A stretch of DNA of 64,000 bases from Onchidella celtica (lineage: Eukaryota; Mollusca; Gastropoda; Systellommatophora; Onchidiidae), in contig OZ007569.1 in assembly GCA_963931925.1 (NCBI GenBank), positions 67,650,750 through 67,714,749 of the forward strand, given 5' to 3'. Shown here in pieces: positions 20,121-32,625 of the stretch (positions within the stretch are counted from its first letter, which is position 1; every line of letters starts with the position of its first letter). A program made the translations under genes and the position numbers. The notes under the pieces are model-generated. The model was not told the origin of the DNA. It saw only the letters and a list, made by a program, of their open reading frames with translations, and did no database searches.

Positions 20121-23100
20121 AACCTTTGTTGTTTTGTGACAAGATGAAGGATATCCGGTGATCATACAAGTTTGATTATCTATCTGATTTTCATATTCCT
20201 TTGAAATTTCTGAAACTGGAAAGTAGCGTACATTTTAAGATTCTTATACACCAACATGCACATATTTCCATGAATTACTTTTCCGACAGGGCAAGATAGT
20301 GTTTCTCACCATTACTTCAAGTATCATAAGTGAAAGTTGGAAGTGTTTTGCACCAGTTTGTACCTGATGTGTTCCTTTTTGAATGCCTCATCCCAAGTAA
20401 ATTTCAATCTATAAATCTGAATGCACAGTTTGAGTTATTTTGCAGAAGACAAGATTGTACTTCAGTGTCAACAAATCAAACTTTACAATTGGCAGTTGAA
20501 AAACATTTAGAACACCATAGGTGTTATGGGTATTATAGAAAGAAGAGAAAATAATGTCTGAGCTGAAATGGGCAAGCTGCATAATGTATTAATCTTGTTG
20601 AAGTGTGACTTTAAGTATTGAGGTCAATCTATGTGATATAACATGCTGGATGTGAGGCACCCAGGAGTTTGAAATGTTTCTTGCTGTTAGTATGCATTAT
20701 GCATATGATAATGTGAGTAAGTGTCCAGAGATATACACTACCATCATGGAATATTCAGTGCCATTAATTACACAGGCTGCAACAGTGACAAAGGAAAAGA
20801 TTTAGAATCTTGTTCAAGCTAATGGAAATGAATAACCTTCACATTCAAATGGATTGAAATGAATATAGCATAAAGCAGCTTCTGAAGAAAATACCGGTTT
20901 GTTTTGTTCAAAACAGATTGCTTACATAATGTTATGTTTTTCATTTCATCACAATTTTTATTTCTCCATGCACAAAGTTGAACTTTCGTTGCACGTGGCT
21001 TTTTTTGTTTAAATATTTTAAATTTCCTTACATATGTCTTGCCATGTGTGTATGGAATAGTTGGAGATCTCGGGTACGTTCAAGAAACCACCGACTTCAG
21101 ATAGTATTCCCTTTTTACTGAATTGCAGTTAAAATTGTATCGGAGGAGCACTGTTACAAATGATAACAAAAAGCTTTGATGTTGTTCTGTGTCTACAGTC
21201 AGTGCATATCACCTGAAAACTGTAAAGATTAGTGACAGTGATTAGTGATTTGTAGGAGTATCTTAAGCTAAGAGATTCCTTTAAAAATTCCACGTATTTT
21301 GTCCATGTATTTTGTTGCTATTTTCTTTTGTTAGATCTTCTCTTTTAAAATTATGGTATCTTACAAGTAATTCCTTATTTGTGATGGCAGTGTTCTGGAG
21401 AGCATTTTACTGACATTTGAATGTTTGAATGAATTGGACAACACTGATGTGCAAAATGAGAAGTTGAAAATTACACTGATATTTTTTCATAAACTGAGAA
21501 ATAATGTAATCTCACATGAATTTGCTAAATAAATAATCATATTCAACAGTAAACCTGTGATACATGTTTCTGGGAGTTGAGCAAAATCAAAACAACAGCC
21601 ATTATTTGTGGTTGTCAAATATTGTGAATGTTCCGAGTTTCATTGTATTGACTCAGGATTTAGAAATAGGATCATGCAAACTGTGATGCCTGCTTATTTC
21701 AGAGCAAAGGAAGAGATTACTCGTAAACCATAAGTAGGCCTATTTTAAACTGCTATGGCCTCAGTGAAATGGATATGGAAGTAGACACATATTGCCAGTT
21801 GAATCAGCTTGCTCAGGATTCATCTCTGTGTAAAATTTCCTTTACATTTTGAAGCCTGTTCACCTATTCCAACATCACTGAATCACTTTCAGTAAATTTT
21901 GTCAAATGTAATTATGTTTTTCTGTAAATTTAAAAGTGCTGCAGCTGAAAGGAAAAATAATTACCCGTACATTAGTTAAAATGAGTTTCCTGTGTCACAG
22001 GGAATTAGACAGGTATCTGTTGTCTTTGTGGTCTGGCACATGTAGTACTTTCAAAAAAAATTAACAAATTTTAACTAAGTTGAGAGTATGTTGAGAAAAC
22101 CTTTTGCAGTATTGAAAAAAAACAACAAAACACAACTGATTGTTTTTGAAGATTTGACATCATTACTTAGGTTTTGCCTTTTTGCTCCTACTGTAAGGAA
22201 GGGGAATTGGTCATAGACTATGTTTCAATTAAAATTCATAAAGTTCAAAATCACTGACTTATATTATGCCTTGACAATATGTGAGCAGGCAGTGGGAGTA
22301 TCAGTGGTTAGACAAGCCATGCTGACTTGCCTTGGCTGACTGGATGAATAACAGTAAAACATAAAATCAAATTGTCTCAGACAACAATAAGGATTCTGCA
22401 TAAGGCCAGCTATGTCCACATACACCAGCATTTATTTCATTTGTCGTATAGTGACAGTTATTCCAAACTGGAAATGAGTTGTCTCAAGAAGGTAAGTTTA
22501 CCTTAAACGCTGCTCAGCATTTTAAATATTGGTGCAATGGTATTTTATTTTGGTTTCCTTCTATATAACTTATATTTCAGTTTCAAGCATGCAATTTTGG
22601 GTGGAAATATATGACTTTGGTGCTTTAATACAGTCTGTGAATGTTTGTTTCAAATTTAGAATAGTGAAAGATTTTTTACTCAAGAGATGTAGAATTTGGA
22701 TAGCTCCACACAGAATCTCTTCACATGGGAATTAAACACTTAAGTAGTAGTCTGTCCACATACACAGTTAGCAAAGAGTTTGGTATACTCTCTTTTCGGA
22801 CATGTGAAACCCATAGCACTGATATGGTTTGCTGTGTTTGTTCAATGTTTTCATGAATTTTGTTTTATATAAAATTTGGCCATTGTTGACATGATGTGAT
22901 AAAAATTATTGTCACTTTAAATGGAAATTTTTATTGTTGTTGCACCACTACTTGATGCTGTTGTCTAGCCTTTTTTCTTTTTCTTTTCTTTTTCATGCGT
23001 TACAATTTTACATAATTATATTGATACAGCATATTTAGATATTACCTACTTGTAATTTGGACAGTAAATTAATGCATGTCTGTTTTATGTGATCTGTAAA

Positions 23101-23558
23101 CACAGCGCCTGACACATTGCATTATTTTTTGTATGGAATATGTATTAATATAGTAGGAAGCTTCTTTGTATGTTTGAGATAATATGGGCAAAGCACATTA
23201 TTCAAAGAACTGGAGAGAGGAGGATGCTAGGTAATTAAAAAAAGAAAGAAAAACAATATTCTGGTTCTTAAATGGTAGAGTTTCAGAGTAAAAAGTAACA
23301 TTGAAAAAGCAATGTTTCAGTTCATTTTGACATTGGAGAGCAGTTTATAAAATAGACACATTGAAAATGTTGTATACTGCTTGAGAAGTGAATTAAATAA
23401 CTTTCAAACACTAGGTTTGTACAGAAAATGTGCAAGCAGTGGTATAATACTAGAGATCATCAAACTGATGTGTCCATATAAGCAGAAACTACATTCTGAC
23501 GATACTTAACATAAGTGAATTTTCTTGCAGTCCATAAATGCAACATTTTCAAGTTTAA
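20121..23558. other. Gene-free AT-rich stretch
   Basis: No supported coding region on either strand; short open frames lack protein-like composition. One TAGGCCTA palindrome lies at 21735. Confidence 0.45.
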
Positions 23559-24168
23559 CCCTCTTAGCGCTGTAGTGGCTTCACGGTAGAGCGTGATGAA
23601 CCACTATCATAGTATTGTTCCAAATACTTTCTGATCCATGTTTTTAATGCACGATTTTTGTTTGCTGACGAAATAGACTGCTTTAGACCTCCACTAGTCA
23701 TGACAATGAGGACAGTGAGAGTGATTTCGATGACCAAATTTCTGAAGAAGAAATCAGTTACAGTTCTGATGTCAGTGATTATGGTGAGTAGACATCATTT
23801 TGTTTTGTGTTCAGTTTCATTTGAAATGCTCTTCTTTATATTTGGAATAATAATTCAGCATTATGAAAGGACTTGTAAGGTCTTGTGGTGGCTTGAAGGG
23901 AACAGGTAACAAGCCATAGAGTAGATCTAGGTTAGCACTTAATGGACAGTGGTCAGGGGAACACTCTGCTGTTTTCAAACACCAACACAAACTTGCAAAA
24001 CATTCCTTGTTCAATATCCCTTCAGAAAATGTATATTTTTTGGGGTATCAGGTTGTAAATAAAGCCACAATAAATAAATTTATAATGTACGTACGTCAGC
24101 AGTTCTTTGGTAAAATTTTAACCACATTTCTTTATACCACAAAAAAATTTTATCCCGCGCTTAGAGGG
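23559..24168 (+). mobile_element. TTAA-flanked piggyBac-like element with transposase relic
   Basis: TTAA lies at 23555-23558 and 24169-24172. Terminal inverted repeats CCCTCTTAGCGC and CCCTCTAAGCGC match at 11 of 12 positions. Inside, 23693-23791 encodes an acidic Ser/Asp/Glu peptide (NEDSESDFDDQISEEEISY), preceded by an in-frame TAG. Such acidic stretches are typical near the N-terminus of piggyBac-family transposases. The rest of the transposase is absent, so this looks like an internally deleted, non-autonomous copy. The transposase link is inference. Confidence 0.75.
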
Positions 24169-24495
24169 TTAAGTAATCAATTGTATTTAATTTGGCTTGT
24201 CTAAAACTATAATATTGGAAGATCTTTTCAGAATGATTTGCTCAGAGCGTATAGAGCGTTTACTTGAATGCTTGAATCTAAACACAATTGTGCATTTTGT
24301 ACACATTATTTTCTTCTCGTACATTTATGTACCTTATACAGGTAAGGTGCAGTTCTGCACCATGCCATATAAGATACATTCAGGAGTGAGTGCTTTGAAC
24401 GAGCATTATGTACAGTTGTAGGTTTATTTTGCCAATTGATCTAAATCAAAACAGCCATGCAATAGCATTCCTAATCAGATTACACTTTAGGCCTG

Positions 24496-24522
24496 TATAT
24501 ATATATATATATATATATATAT
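24496..24522. repeat. AT microsatellite
   Basis: Uninterrupted TA repeat of about 13 units. Confidence 0.9.
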
Positions 24523-24984
24523 GTTCTGTGTTTTTGTCACAGATGTGAGTGTTGTAATGCTCAGTATACAAAGATATTGCACTTCTGCCCTGATAGTGTA
24601 ACTATTTTCATGATATTCTGTTCAGTGAAAACTTTTTATCACTGAATATTTAAATTAAAATAAACTTATACCCCTTGGATTTAAACATAAAAGGTGATAA
24701 TTTAGGCATTGGTATTGTAGAGAGCACGCCAGGTTTTACATTAAACGAATTTGTCACAGTAATAAAATTTGGCATTAGACAACAGATTTAGTTTTGCCAA
24801 GGAGATAAGTGAGTGGAACATGTCTCCAGTGTTGTTTTTTCTACAATTCTCCAGCTTTTTTTTCTCTTTGTCTCTCTCTCTCTGACTGTGTGTGTGTGTC
24901 TGTTTTCTGTTAAGTTACTGTTGAATTTTTAAAGCAAAACATTTGGAGCACTCATTAGTGATCAAAGACCCAGGGATTGTAAGG

Positions 24985-25192
24985 GAGGTATCATATTAAG
25001 CCCGGTCAGACACAGTCAGCTGCCGGCAGACAAGAAGTGCACGCCATAATTTCCTGTATTTTCTGAGTAAATCCAGGAAGACTCTATCATACTGAGCCCG
25101 GTCAGACACAGTCAGCTTCTGCCACAGTTTCTTTGGTGTATATTTTGCTGGCAGCACCTGACTGTGTTTGACGGGATTTAGTATGCTACCTC
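24985..25192. mobile_element. Inverted-repeat element with internal third copy
   Basis: The left end (24985-25023) and right end (reverse complement of about 25154-25192) match at roughly 31 of 39 positions. A further direct copy of the motif around GGTCAGACACAGTCAGC lies at 25099-25116. No clear target duplication. A minus-strand open frame across it repeats LTVSDRA and is explained by the repeats. Confidence 0.55.
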
Positions 25193-27447
25193 TGTGATGC
25201 AGTCTACTTTTAAAGACATTGTAGGCAGGGGAACACACCGATTCACGGCCTGGGTATGCCCCCCTCCCCATTGAGTGTAAAGAAATGAGTGGCTGAAACA
25301 CGTATTTGAAAGGGGGAGGTTCTCGTTCTCGTCTAATTTTATGTGGTCCAGCTCTCTCAAAATTTATTTTCATTGCAGTATTAGAATTGTCCAAAGAGGA
25401 GTTTCGAAGAGTATCGACTGTTCTAAGTGTAGCTGTTTTCAGTTCTAAAGTTGAACCATCCCTAGGAATTAACTTAGTCTTTCAATCTCTTAAATACATC
25501 AAGTCAATATGGGAGTGGCCATTTTCCAGGGTATTAAACACATAGCCTAAATGGTGAATCAGTCCAATTAAACCGACAGTGTCAAGATTTAATATGGTGG
25601 CCTAAGATTAATATTCCCCTATTGAATAAACCCAATTAGTGTACTGTATTGGCCTAATTTTGACGTTAGGAGAGTGAAAAGATGGAGTGACAGGATAGCG
25701 GAGATAAACAGAGTAAATAGGATATCGCTGATATTTTTATTAATAGACGAGAACAAGTCAGCAAGAATATATACTAAGGGAGATGGTGGATACTTAGATA
25801 AAAGCCACTAGGGCATTAATAAAAGATTAACACCCCGTTTTAGACTTGGGGTTGGGATTTATTTTTCTACGTCACTTGACAGTTAAATTGACAGCCAATG
25901 GATGGCCGGCGTATTAATAGCGCCTTGAAAGCAGCTGTTCGTTTGGTGGGGACTTCAGTCCAAGCAGAAAACTCCACTGTGTAGGACTCGGCGTGATTCC
26001 GCCTGAGCGAATTTACTAAAGAGATGCCTAGATGTAGATCCAGATTGAGAATCTATGGCTATTGATGTTTGCACAATGTGCTGAGCGCTTGTAAATGAAT
26101 TCTTCTCGGCCAATCTGGTTGAGAACGCAATGGTGAGTCTCGTCCCCAAGTAACTATTCGATGAATCCAGCACATGTAGGCTAACTACTAATCCAAGATG
26201 ATGCGTGCGTGATTATCCTCGAAGAGGAGAGAAGATGTTCCACCAAGAATGAGTGTGCAAGGAATTGAAGATGAATGGTTAAACTTCAGCTAGAGCTACA
26301 ACTACATTTAATGTATAAGATATAATTGTGATTTGATTTGTCTGGGTGAGTCTGGGAATTGCCAGCTCATCCTAGAGTTATACACCTAACTGTGCCGACG
26401 TCTCCTTGGCGAGCTAGGCCAGCTATGATAACTTAAGTATTGGAGATAGTCTGATGTCTCCAAAGACTATGTCAAGTGTAATACAGTAAACAGTCCAGAT
26501 CTTGGAAATAGATCTAGTAGAGTAATAGAATTTACTAGGAACCATTATTATTACTTTAGTGGGGGATTTATGAGAATGAAAGGAATTGATTTAAATCTAG
26601 TTAAATAGTTAGCTAGAATGAAAAGTTAACTGATATTATGGGAAACCTAGATTTAGACTTATAATGAAGTACTATTGATTTTGGATTTTATGATGTTGAT
26701 TCTCATCCTTACTGCATGAATAGATCTAGTTGAAATTGTTAGGGAACTAGCGTAATTAAAGTGTGGCCCTGCAGGCCTGATTGTTGAAAGTTATTCAGTT
26801 TGTTTTTTTAGTATTTGGCGTGGTCTGGGAGTGAGGGTTAGATTCTAGTTATTAAAAATATGCAGTCGAAAACACACCCAATATAACATATTAAAATACC
26901 AACATTCCAATCATAACAGACAGCTCTCTTACAAGTTATGATACTGTACGTATTAAAACAAAGACAAAAACAACAGAAAAACTCTAGAGTCACAGCAGGG
27001 CTCAGCACAAAACTAAAACGTGGCGAAAGAAGAAAAAGAAAAAGTTGTATCTCGCTAAGCCCTCCTTAGGAAACAAAAATGAAACAAATAAGTAATAAAA
27101 ATAACAAAAAACTTCAATCAATTATCAAAGAATGAAAAAAAAATTGAGTATCCTAGCTGGGGGGTACGGACAACCTCCAACAGGCTAACCCCCCCCCCCC
27201 CCGAAATAAAACTGGGAAAATTGGAACAATTATATAAAAGAATTTTACTGCTAAAATGAATAAACACAACGCGATTCAAACCAGAGTTTCTTCTTTTGCA
27301 CAGGAAAAAATATACTACTTTTTTTCGGCATTGTCATATTCCACGTATTCTCATCACGCGCATTCTATGATGAAAACCTATTAGCAGACCGAAAGCAGTC
27401 TGGGCAGGAACGGGGTGTGGGTGGGGGGTGGGGGGTGGGAAGGGGGC
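25193..27447. other. Gene-free stretch, possible old LTR traces
   Basis: No coding region. CCAAT and a TATA-like TATTAATA lie at about 25896-25919, and TGGCGTGGTCTGGGAG at about 26816 resembles an LTR primer-binding site, but no LTR ends could be fixed. Runs of C (27190-27202) and G (27420-27446) are present. Confidence 0.35.
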
Positions 27448-27451
27448 TTAA

Positions 27452-27669
27452 CCCCCTGGTGCTCAAGACGAAAATTGCCAATCCCAGAACTTCTGAAATA
27501 ATAAGCTGAACTGATTTTAAATAGTCAGACTATTGTAAAAATATAAATTATTATGTTATTGGAAAAATTATTTGATAATAAAATAGGAAAGGTAAGTGTA
27601 TCAAACATACAGTCTTTTGGCTCCAGGTGGCCTATTTCAAATAATTATGGTACACTGGGCGCTGTAGGG
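27452..27669. mobile_element. Possible TTAA-flanked element
   Basis: TTAA lies at 27448-27451 and 27670-27673. The right end read inward (CCCTACAGCGCCCAG) resembles the left end of the 23559 element, but pairs only weakly with its own left end (CCCCCTGGTGCTCA). It may be a diverged member of the same family. Confidence 0.35.
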
Positions 27670-27673
27670 TTAA

Positions 27674-30613
27674 GGTCCTCTTCAGATCTAAAGAATATAT
27701 AGACCGCAATGGATCCCGTCAGACGAGGGGTACTTAATATGCTGCACGAATACACGAACGGTTTATAAATGCATGGATATTGTTCTCTTTTAATGTTTTA
27801 CACTTAATTATTTGAGGACGCCACCGCTGCATTATCTTGAAGAGATTTACTTCGGCATGCTGTGAAAACAACAAGGGGGAAAATACAGAAAGCATTTGAT
27901 TGAATTATACAAATTAGATCGGATGGCCAATATTCGTATCGTGTTGAATTTTTTTTTCGTCCGCATGTTAAAGGGCGACAAGCAACATTTTTGGGTCATG
28001 TAATCTTGCAGTCCTCGAGATCTGCAAGGTCAGCTGGGACTCGCTTGTCGGAATTCACATGCAGCAGTTATGATAATTATCGCACCTACTGCTTTCTGTC
28101 TCTGGAACTGATATCTTTAAAATTTTTTTTTTTTTAAAGAATGTCCATCAATTTCCTGGCTGCGTATCAATTCAAATAACCAGTCTAATTACATTTTATT
28201 GTGTAGCCAGAAGCACAGGAAGATGCCAGAGCGTGGTGTGCACATCTTTATGCCCGAACATCCCCTTTCCTTCCTTCTTTGTCTCCTAGAGCCTCCGTTA
28301 CCTTTACCCGCCCTATGTTTAAAAAGACCTTTCATTGGCCTTTCAGTCACTGGTTGTATTCCCCCTTCTACACCAGTACAGCATCAGCTACACCCACTTT
28401 CCCCTGTACCACCGACACTTCAGTCCCCGGATCGGACTTATTAGTCACCTACGGACCGACCCAGCGTGAAGTTCATGCTCATCTTCGCTTTCGAAGGAGA
28501 AACAACAACAATATTCCCCTCGGCCCTATTCACGTCAAAGACCTTTGAAGGACATACTAGGACCGCAAGATAGAAAACGTCATGTAACCCATTCCAGATT
28601 TCAACCAAGTAAAAAAAAAAAAAAATGAAATAATTAAATAATTACAAAACAACAACAAGAACAAGAAAATAAATATAACTACATAAGAAAAAAAAGTAAA
28701 TGAATAAATAACAAGATGGAACAAAAGCTTCAAGCCATGCACTGATCTACCCCTTCTTTTAAAAAAAATACGTTTATAGTTTTTTTACGTTTACCTTTAA
28801 TCTGCTTGAACGATCAATACCGACATGCGAGTACAGAGATGTATTACCTGAAGGCATGTCTCGTCGGAATGTTAAGGAGATTTTAAGGCCCAGAACTAAT
28901 GAGAAATGCCGGATAAAAAAGTAAACGTAGCATAATGAGAGCTTATGGAGACACCATTAGTAAACGTTTGATAAAATTTACTTCCCTATTTATTACGAGT
29001 CTGTATATCAACATAACCAGTTTCCGAACAATCAATTTTATATCATTGGGTCTGCGAACCAAAAATGGTTCATTGTATTTTACCGTATGAGCCATATTTT
29101 CAAATATGCCTGCAGAATTTGAGTTGTTCTATGTAATCTTGCAAACCAAGCAAAACATTAACCATAGAAAATAATTGCACAGGACAAAAAGCAGCTATCT
29201 TTTGGTGATTCCCCAGTCCCCAGACTGTTAAGTTCTTTTTATGACCTGTTTGCTATGAGAACATCATTCTGTGACAGTAGTTTTCAATTCTTCTTGTGCC
29301 GAGATCTATTTCAAATCTATTTCAATTGAACTCTCGTCCTTCCCTTCTCCTCTAAACTACAACAACAATAAGACCAACGATAACAACAATAAAACACTTG
29401 ATAATACTCCCCCCCCCCCCCCCAAGTCTCTCTCTCTCTCAATATGGCAACGAAATTCCAGTAAAAAAAAAAAATGTTCTGCTCCCCATCCCTGGTTCAT
29501 TCCCCTCCCCCTCCCCAAGTGTCTTCCGGACACCCATACGACTAAAAATCCTTGCTCTATGAAATCATTTAGTAACTTTGACAAAACTATGGGAAAAAAA
29601 GAAAAAAGAAAGACAACAGAAAAACCGGAAGGAAGTGAAATAATTACGCAATTCTTTGATTCACTGAAAAATCTCGAAAGCCCCGAGTTAACAACGACCC
29701 CAATGGGCGATCCGAACACCAATTAATATTGATCAAGAAATTTCCTGCCCGAGAAAATGGCCAGTGGAGTCTGCCAGTCCTTGTCATTTCGATACCAGTA
29801 ATTCTGGTTTATTTGGTTATGCAAGAGTCCTTATTATTAAGCCGTCAGACATAATCATGGACATAATAGTTCGCCAGTTGTTTCAAATTGGTCTGGACAA
29901 ACGAGACATATCGATAAGATTACATGATCAACAAGCGGAGCTATCAGGTTTAATCACCATTCAGTCTCGGCACGTCTTCAACCGCGCAACATCATGTCAA
30001 TTCCACATCAGACGCTTCGTTCACGTAATGTAATAGCAAAATAATATTATTCGAAATTACTAAACTTTTCAGACAAACGCCGACAACAAAAGCGTGGGTG
30101 GCCATTGCAAAAAAAAAAAAAAAAAGTCTATTTACAAAAGGCTCAGTTAATGGTGAAGGGGATTAAGACATGGGCATTTTGTGGTTTGCAGATCGATGTT
30201 GCGTGTATTTTATCCTTGAGTATACAGAGACAAAAGTGATTAAATTAATTCCTATCCACGTCAGCCAATAAAAATGATACGAACGCCCACCAATATAGTA
30301 TACAGGCCTAATGTCACCAACAATTTCGGTGTGAAAAGACAAACAACACCGCCTGGGCCAAATAGAAGCTATTGTGTTCATTGCCTAACCCCATAGGTCT
30401 ATCATATCGTGTTCCATAACTAATTTTCAGGTGCAGCATTCCTTTAACATGAATTTTTAATACAGGCCTACGGATCGCATTTGTTCGCTTTCTTAGTTCC
30501 GTCTAAATTTAGATTGCATGGGACACTCCTTTCTTCATATAATTATAATGCTGAGATTTAGTGGTAACCATGATGGAATGGTGTTGTTTAAAAATCATAT
30601 ATAATATTTTCAG
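27674..30613. other. Gene-free stretch
   Basis: AT-rich with homopolymer runs (A near 28612, C at 29409-29423, A near 30110). Open frames at 28199-28548, 29271-29726 and 29764-30033 have no recognisable family and no matched splice structure. Confidence 0.4.
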
Positions 30614-30898
30614 GACGACATAAAGAGTATCCTCACAACTGAACTGGTAAATAGACAGAACCCTAATCCTCGACTGGCTCAGCTAATTTCAAGTCCAGTC
30701 CGCCTGAGGTCAAAAAGAAAAATGATTGGGAAAAGAGCCAAAGATTCTAGTCAAAATTGGAATATTTCACTGACATCCGAAGATCTTCCTCATAGAGAGA
30801 GCCCACAGAATTGTGCTCGAAAACGCGCAAAAATCAATGCACATCCTATCTCCCCACTGCTCAAAGCGAAGATTTTCCTGCCGTGTAAATGGATTCCT
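30614..30898 (+). CDS. Candidate isolated exon, unknown protein
   Basis: A 95-codon open stretch lies between an acceptor (ATTTTCAG) and a donor (CCT|GTAAGA). The peptide is basic and polar (SSPVRLRSKRKMIGKRAKDS, then a CARKRAK stretch), more protein-like than other open frames nearby. The frame is closed just upstream of the acceptor (TAA at 30602) and downstream of the donor (TGA at 30914). No partner exon was identified and the family is not recognised. It could be a chance open frame. Confidence 0.3.
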
Positions 30899-32274
30899 GT
30901 AAGAAATTGCCATTGATGAAAGCATTGCTAATGCATTGGGACGAAAGTGAAAGGTCGTGGGATGAAAGGAACGAGGTAAACACCTCAACCGCAAGTCAGC
31001 GCATGAGGAACTGCGACCCAAAGCACCTTAGATGGATGCTCTGTGTGAAAAGGCAAGGCAGTTTCATTTGGTATGAAAGACAGTTTTCTAAAATTCTGAA
31101 ATATAGCGGCAGGGCATAAGATCGAACGGTCTATTTTTTTAAAACGTATTTGGGAAGTGGAAACCAGTCACAACAAACAAATACGATACCCCCCCCCTCC
31201 TCTCTCTCTCTCTCTATCTCTCTCTCTCACACACACACAAGTACATACATAACAAATACATGTAGAGGTTTAGCAAATTAAACCAAAGACAGGTTGTGCT
31301 GGACCCAGCATACAGCATTCACCGATCAAATTTTTGCCAACAAAAATGATGCTGAACACGAAAAATATGGGCTTAAAAAAACTTATTTACGCAGAAGCAA
31401 ATTCTTGATCATATTTTCTTTTCTTTCCACGTAGAATGGCTTCTTATTGGCGTAAGAAGGTATCTGTAATCTCCAGCTGAAAAAGGCAAACATTGTGGGT
31501 GAATCAGGGTTGTTCAGCTTCCTTTATGATAATGATTATGGTTGGGCATGAATTATCTGACGAAAAGTAAGTGCAAAAGAGTTCTGGCATTCAAACAAAA
31601 ATTGAGTGAAACCTCTGAAGACCCACGAGCACTTTGCAGGGAAACAAGCTTAAGAATAATAGGAATTAAAAAAAAAAAAAGCGAACAAATTTTGATATAA
31701 AGAAATGATTTGCCCCCCCCCCCCCCCCTCCAAAAATAAAGTCTGGAATTGGCGTTAGATTTAAGCAACAGCGTTTAGGTTTGCTGCATAAAGAAGAAAT
31801 TGGCTATGTGCAAGTTTGTGACGAAAAGAAAATAATCAAGAATATCACAGAACTGATATAAAAACTCAGGAAAGCTGAAGATTCTCTCGATAGAAGCAAA
31901 CCGTGTGGGAAACCATGATAATACATCGAGAAAATTTTGATTAGGAGAGAGAAGAAGAAATAAAAACGTACAACAAAAGCAAATGCAATCACAATAATAA
32001 TAAAAAGAAAAGTGCATTGAATTTCTGGAATGGATTAAATAATTTAATTGTCAGATAAGACAAGAGGGTTTCTGTGACTTGAATGGAGCAAGATACTATT
32101 AGCACAGACAGACCTATGCAAGATCCCTGCCAGTATCCCTATGTCAACCCAACATAGGTTTCGGCAAGGTTGGTCGGATTACGACAGGGGCAGATCCCCT
32201 ATATCAAACCGACCCCGGCCCCATGTCGGAACTAGCGAATCTACATAGGGACGACGATATTCCTTTAATATTAA
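30899..32274. other. Gene-free stretch
   Basis: It holds a C/TC/CA microsatellite at about 31189-31240, an A run near 31668 and a C run at 31713-31728. Short inverted segments at 32127-32260 (TCCCTATGT against ACATAGGGA) suggest another small hairpin element. Confidence 0.4.
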
Positions 32275-32607
32275 CAGAGAGTATAGATGTATAGAAAGAT
32301 CTCACTTCCGCCAAATCGCGAAACTAGGTCGCTGCGGTAAACAAGAAATTGAAGAATTGAAAGACACCTTCTTCGCCAAAGAAAGTGTGCATATCTGTTT
32401 AGTGTGGTTTGTTCATAGTTTTGGGGTGACTGAAACTATTTAGATCCGTTTGTAAGTTCTTAAACCCCATGGAAATGCACAAACCGGTTTTGTTTACCGC
32501 AGCGACCTACTTTCCACTCCATGCTAACAATGGTTTCGAGGAGCCTCCCGTGTCTCGCAGTGCCAATCGACCAATAGTGAACCCTCTCTATACATCTGTA
32601 CTCTCTG
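32275..32607. mobile_element. MITE with 20 bp inverted ends, 7 bp duplication
   Basis: The ends CAGAGAGTATAGATGTATAG (left) and CAGAGAGTACAGATGTATAG (right, read inward) differ at one of 20 positions. ATATTAA flanks both sides (32268-32274 and 32608-32614). A second, inner inverted repeat of 19 bp (TAGGTCGCTGCGGTAAACA, 32325-32343 against 32491-32509) lies inside. The CAGAG start and a 7-8 bp duplication suggest the hAT group; this is inference. No coding capacity. Confidence 0.7.
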
Positions 32608-32625
32608 ATATTAAGCAAGGGGTCA

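Noticed and set aside
24996-25394. 132-codon minus open frame with a repeated LTVSDRA
   Set aside because: The internal protein repeat is explained by the direct DNA repeats of the inverted-repeat element.
25540-26840. Possible Gypsy-type LTR with primer-binding-like TGGCGTGGTCTGGGAG at about 26816
   Set aside because: No TG...CA ends, no target duplication and no gag frame downstream could be found. A search with known LTRs would decide.
27190-27446. G-quadruplex-like runs of C and G
   Set aside because: Homopolymer runs are common throughout the window and may be assembly-sensitive; nothing ties them to a gene.
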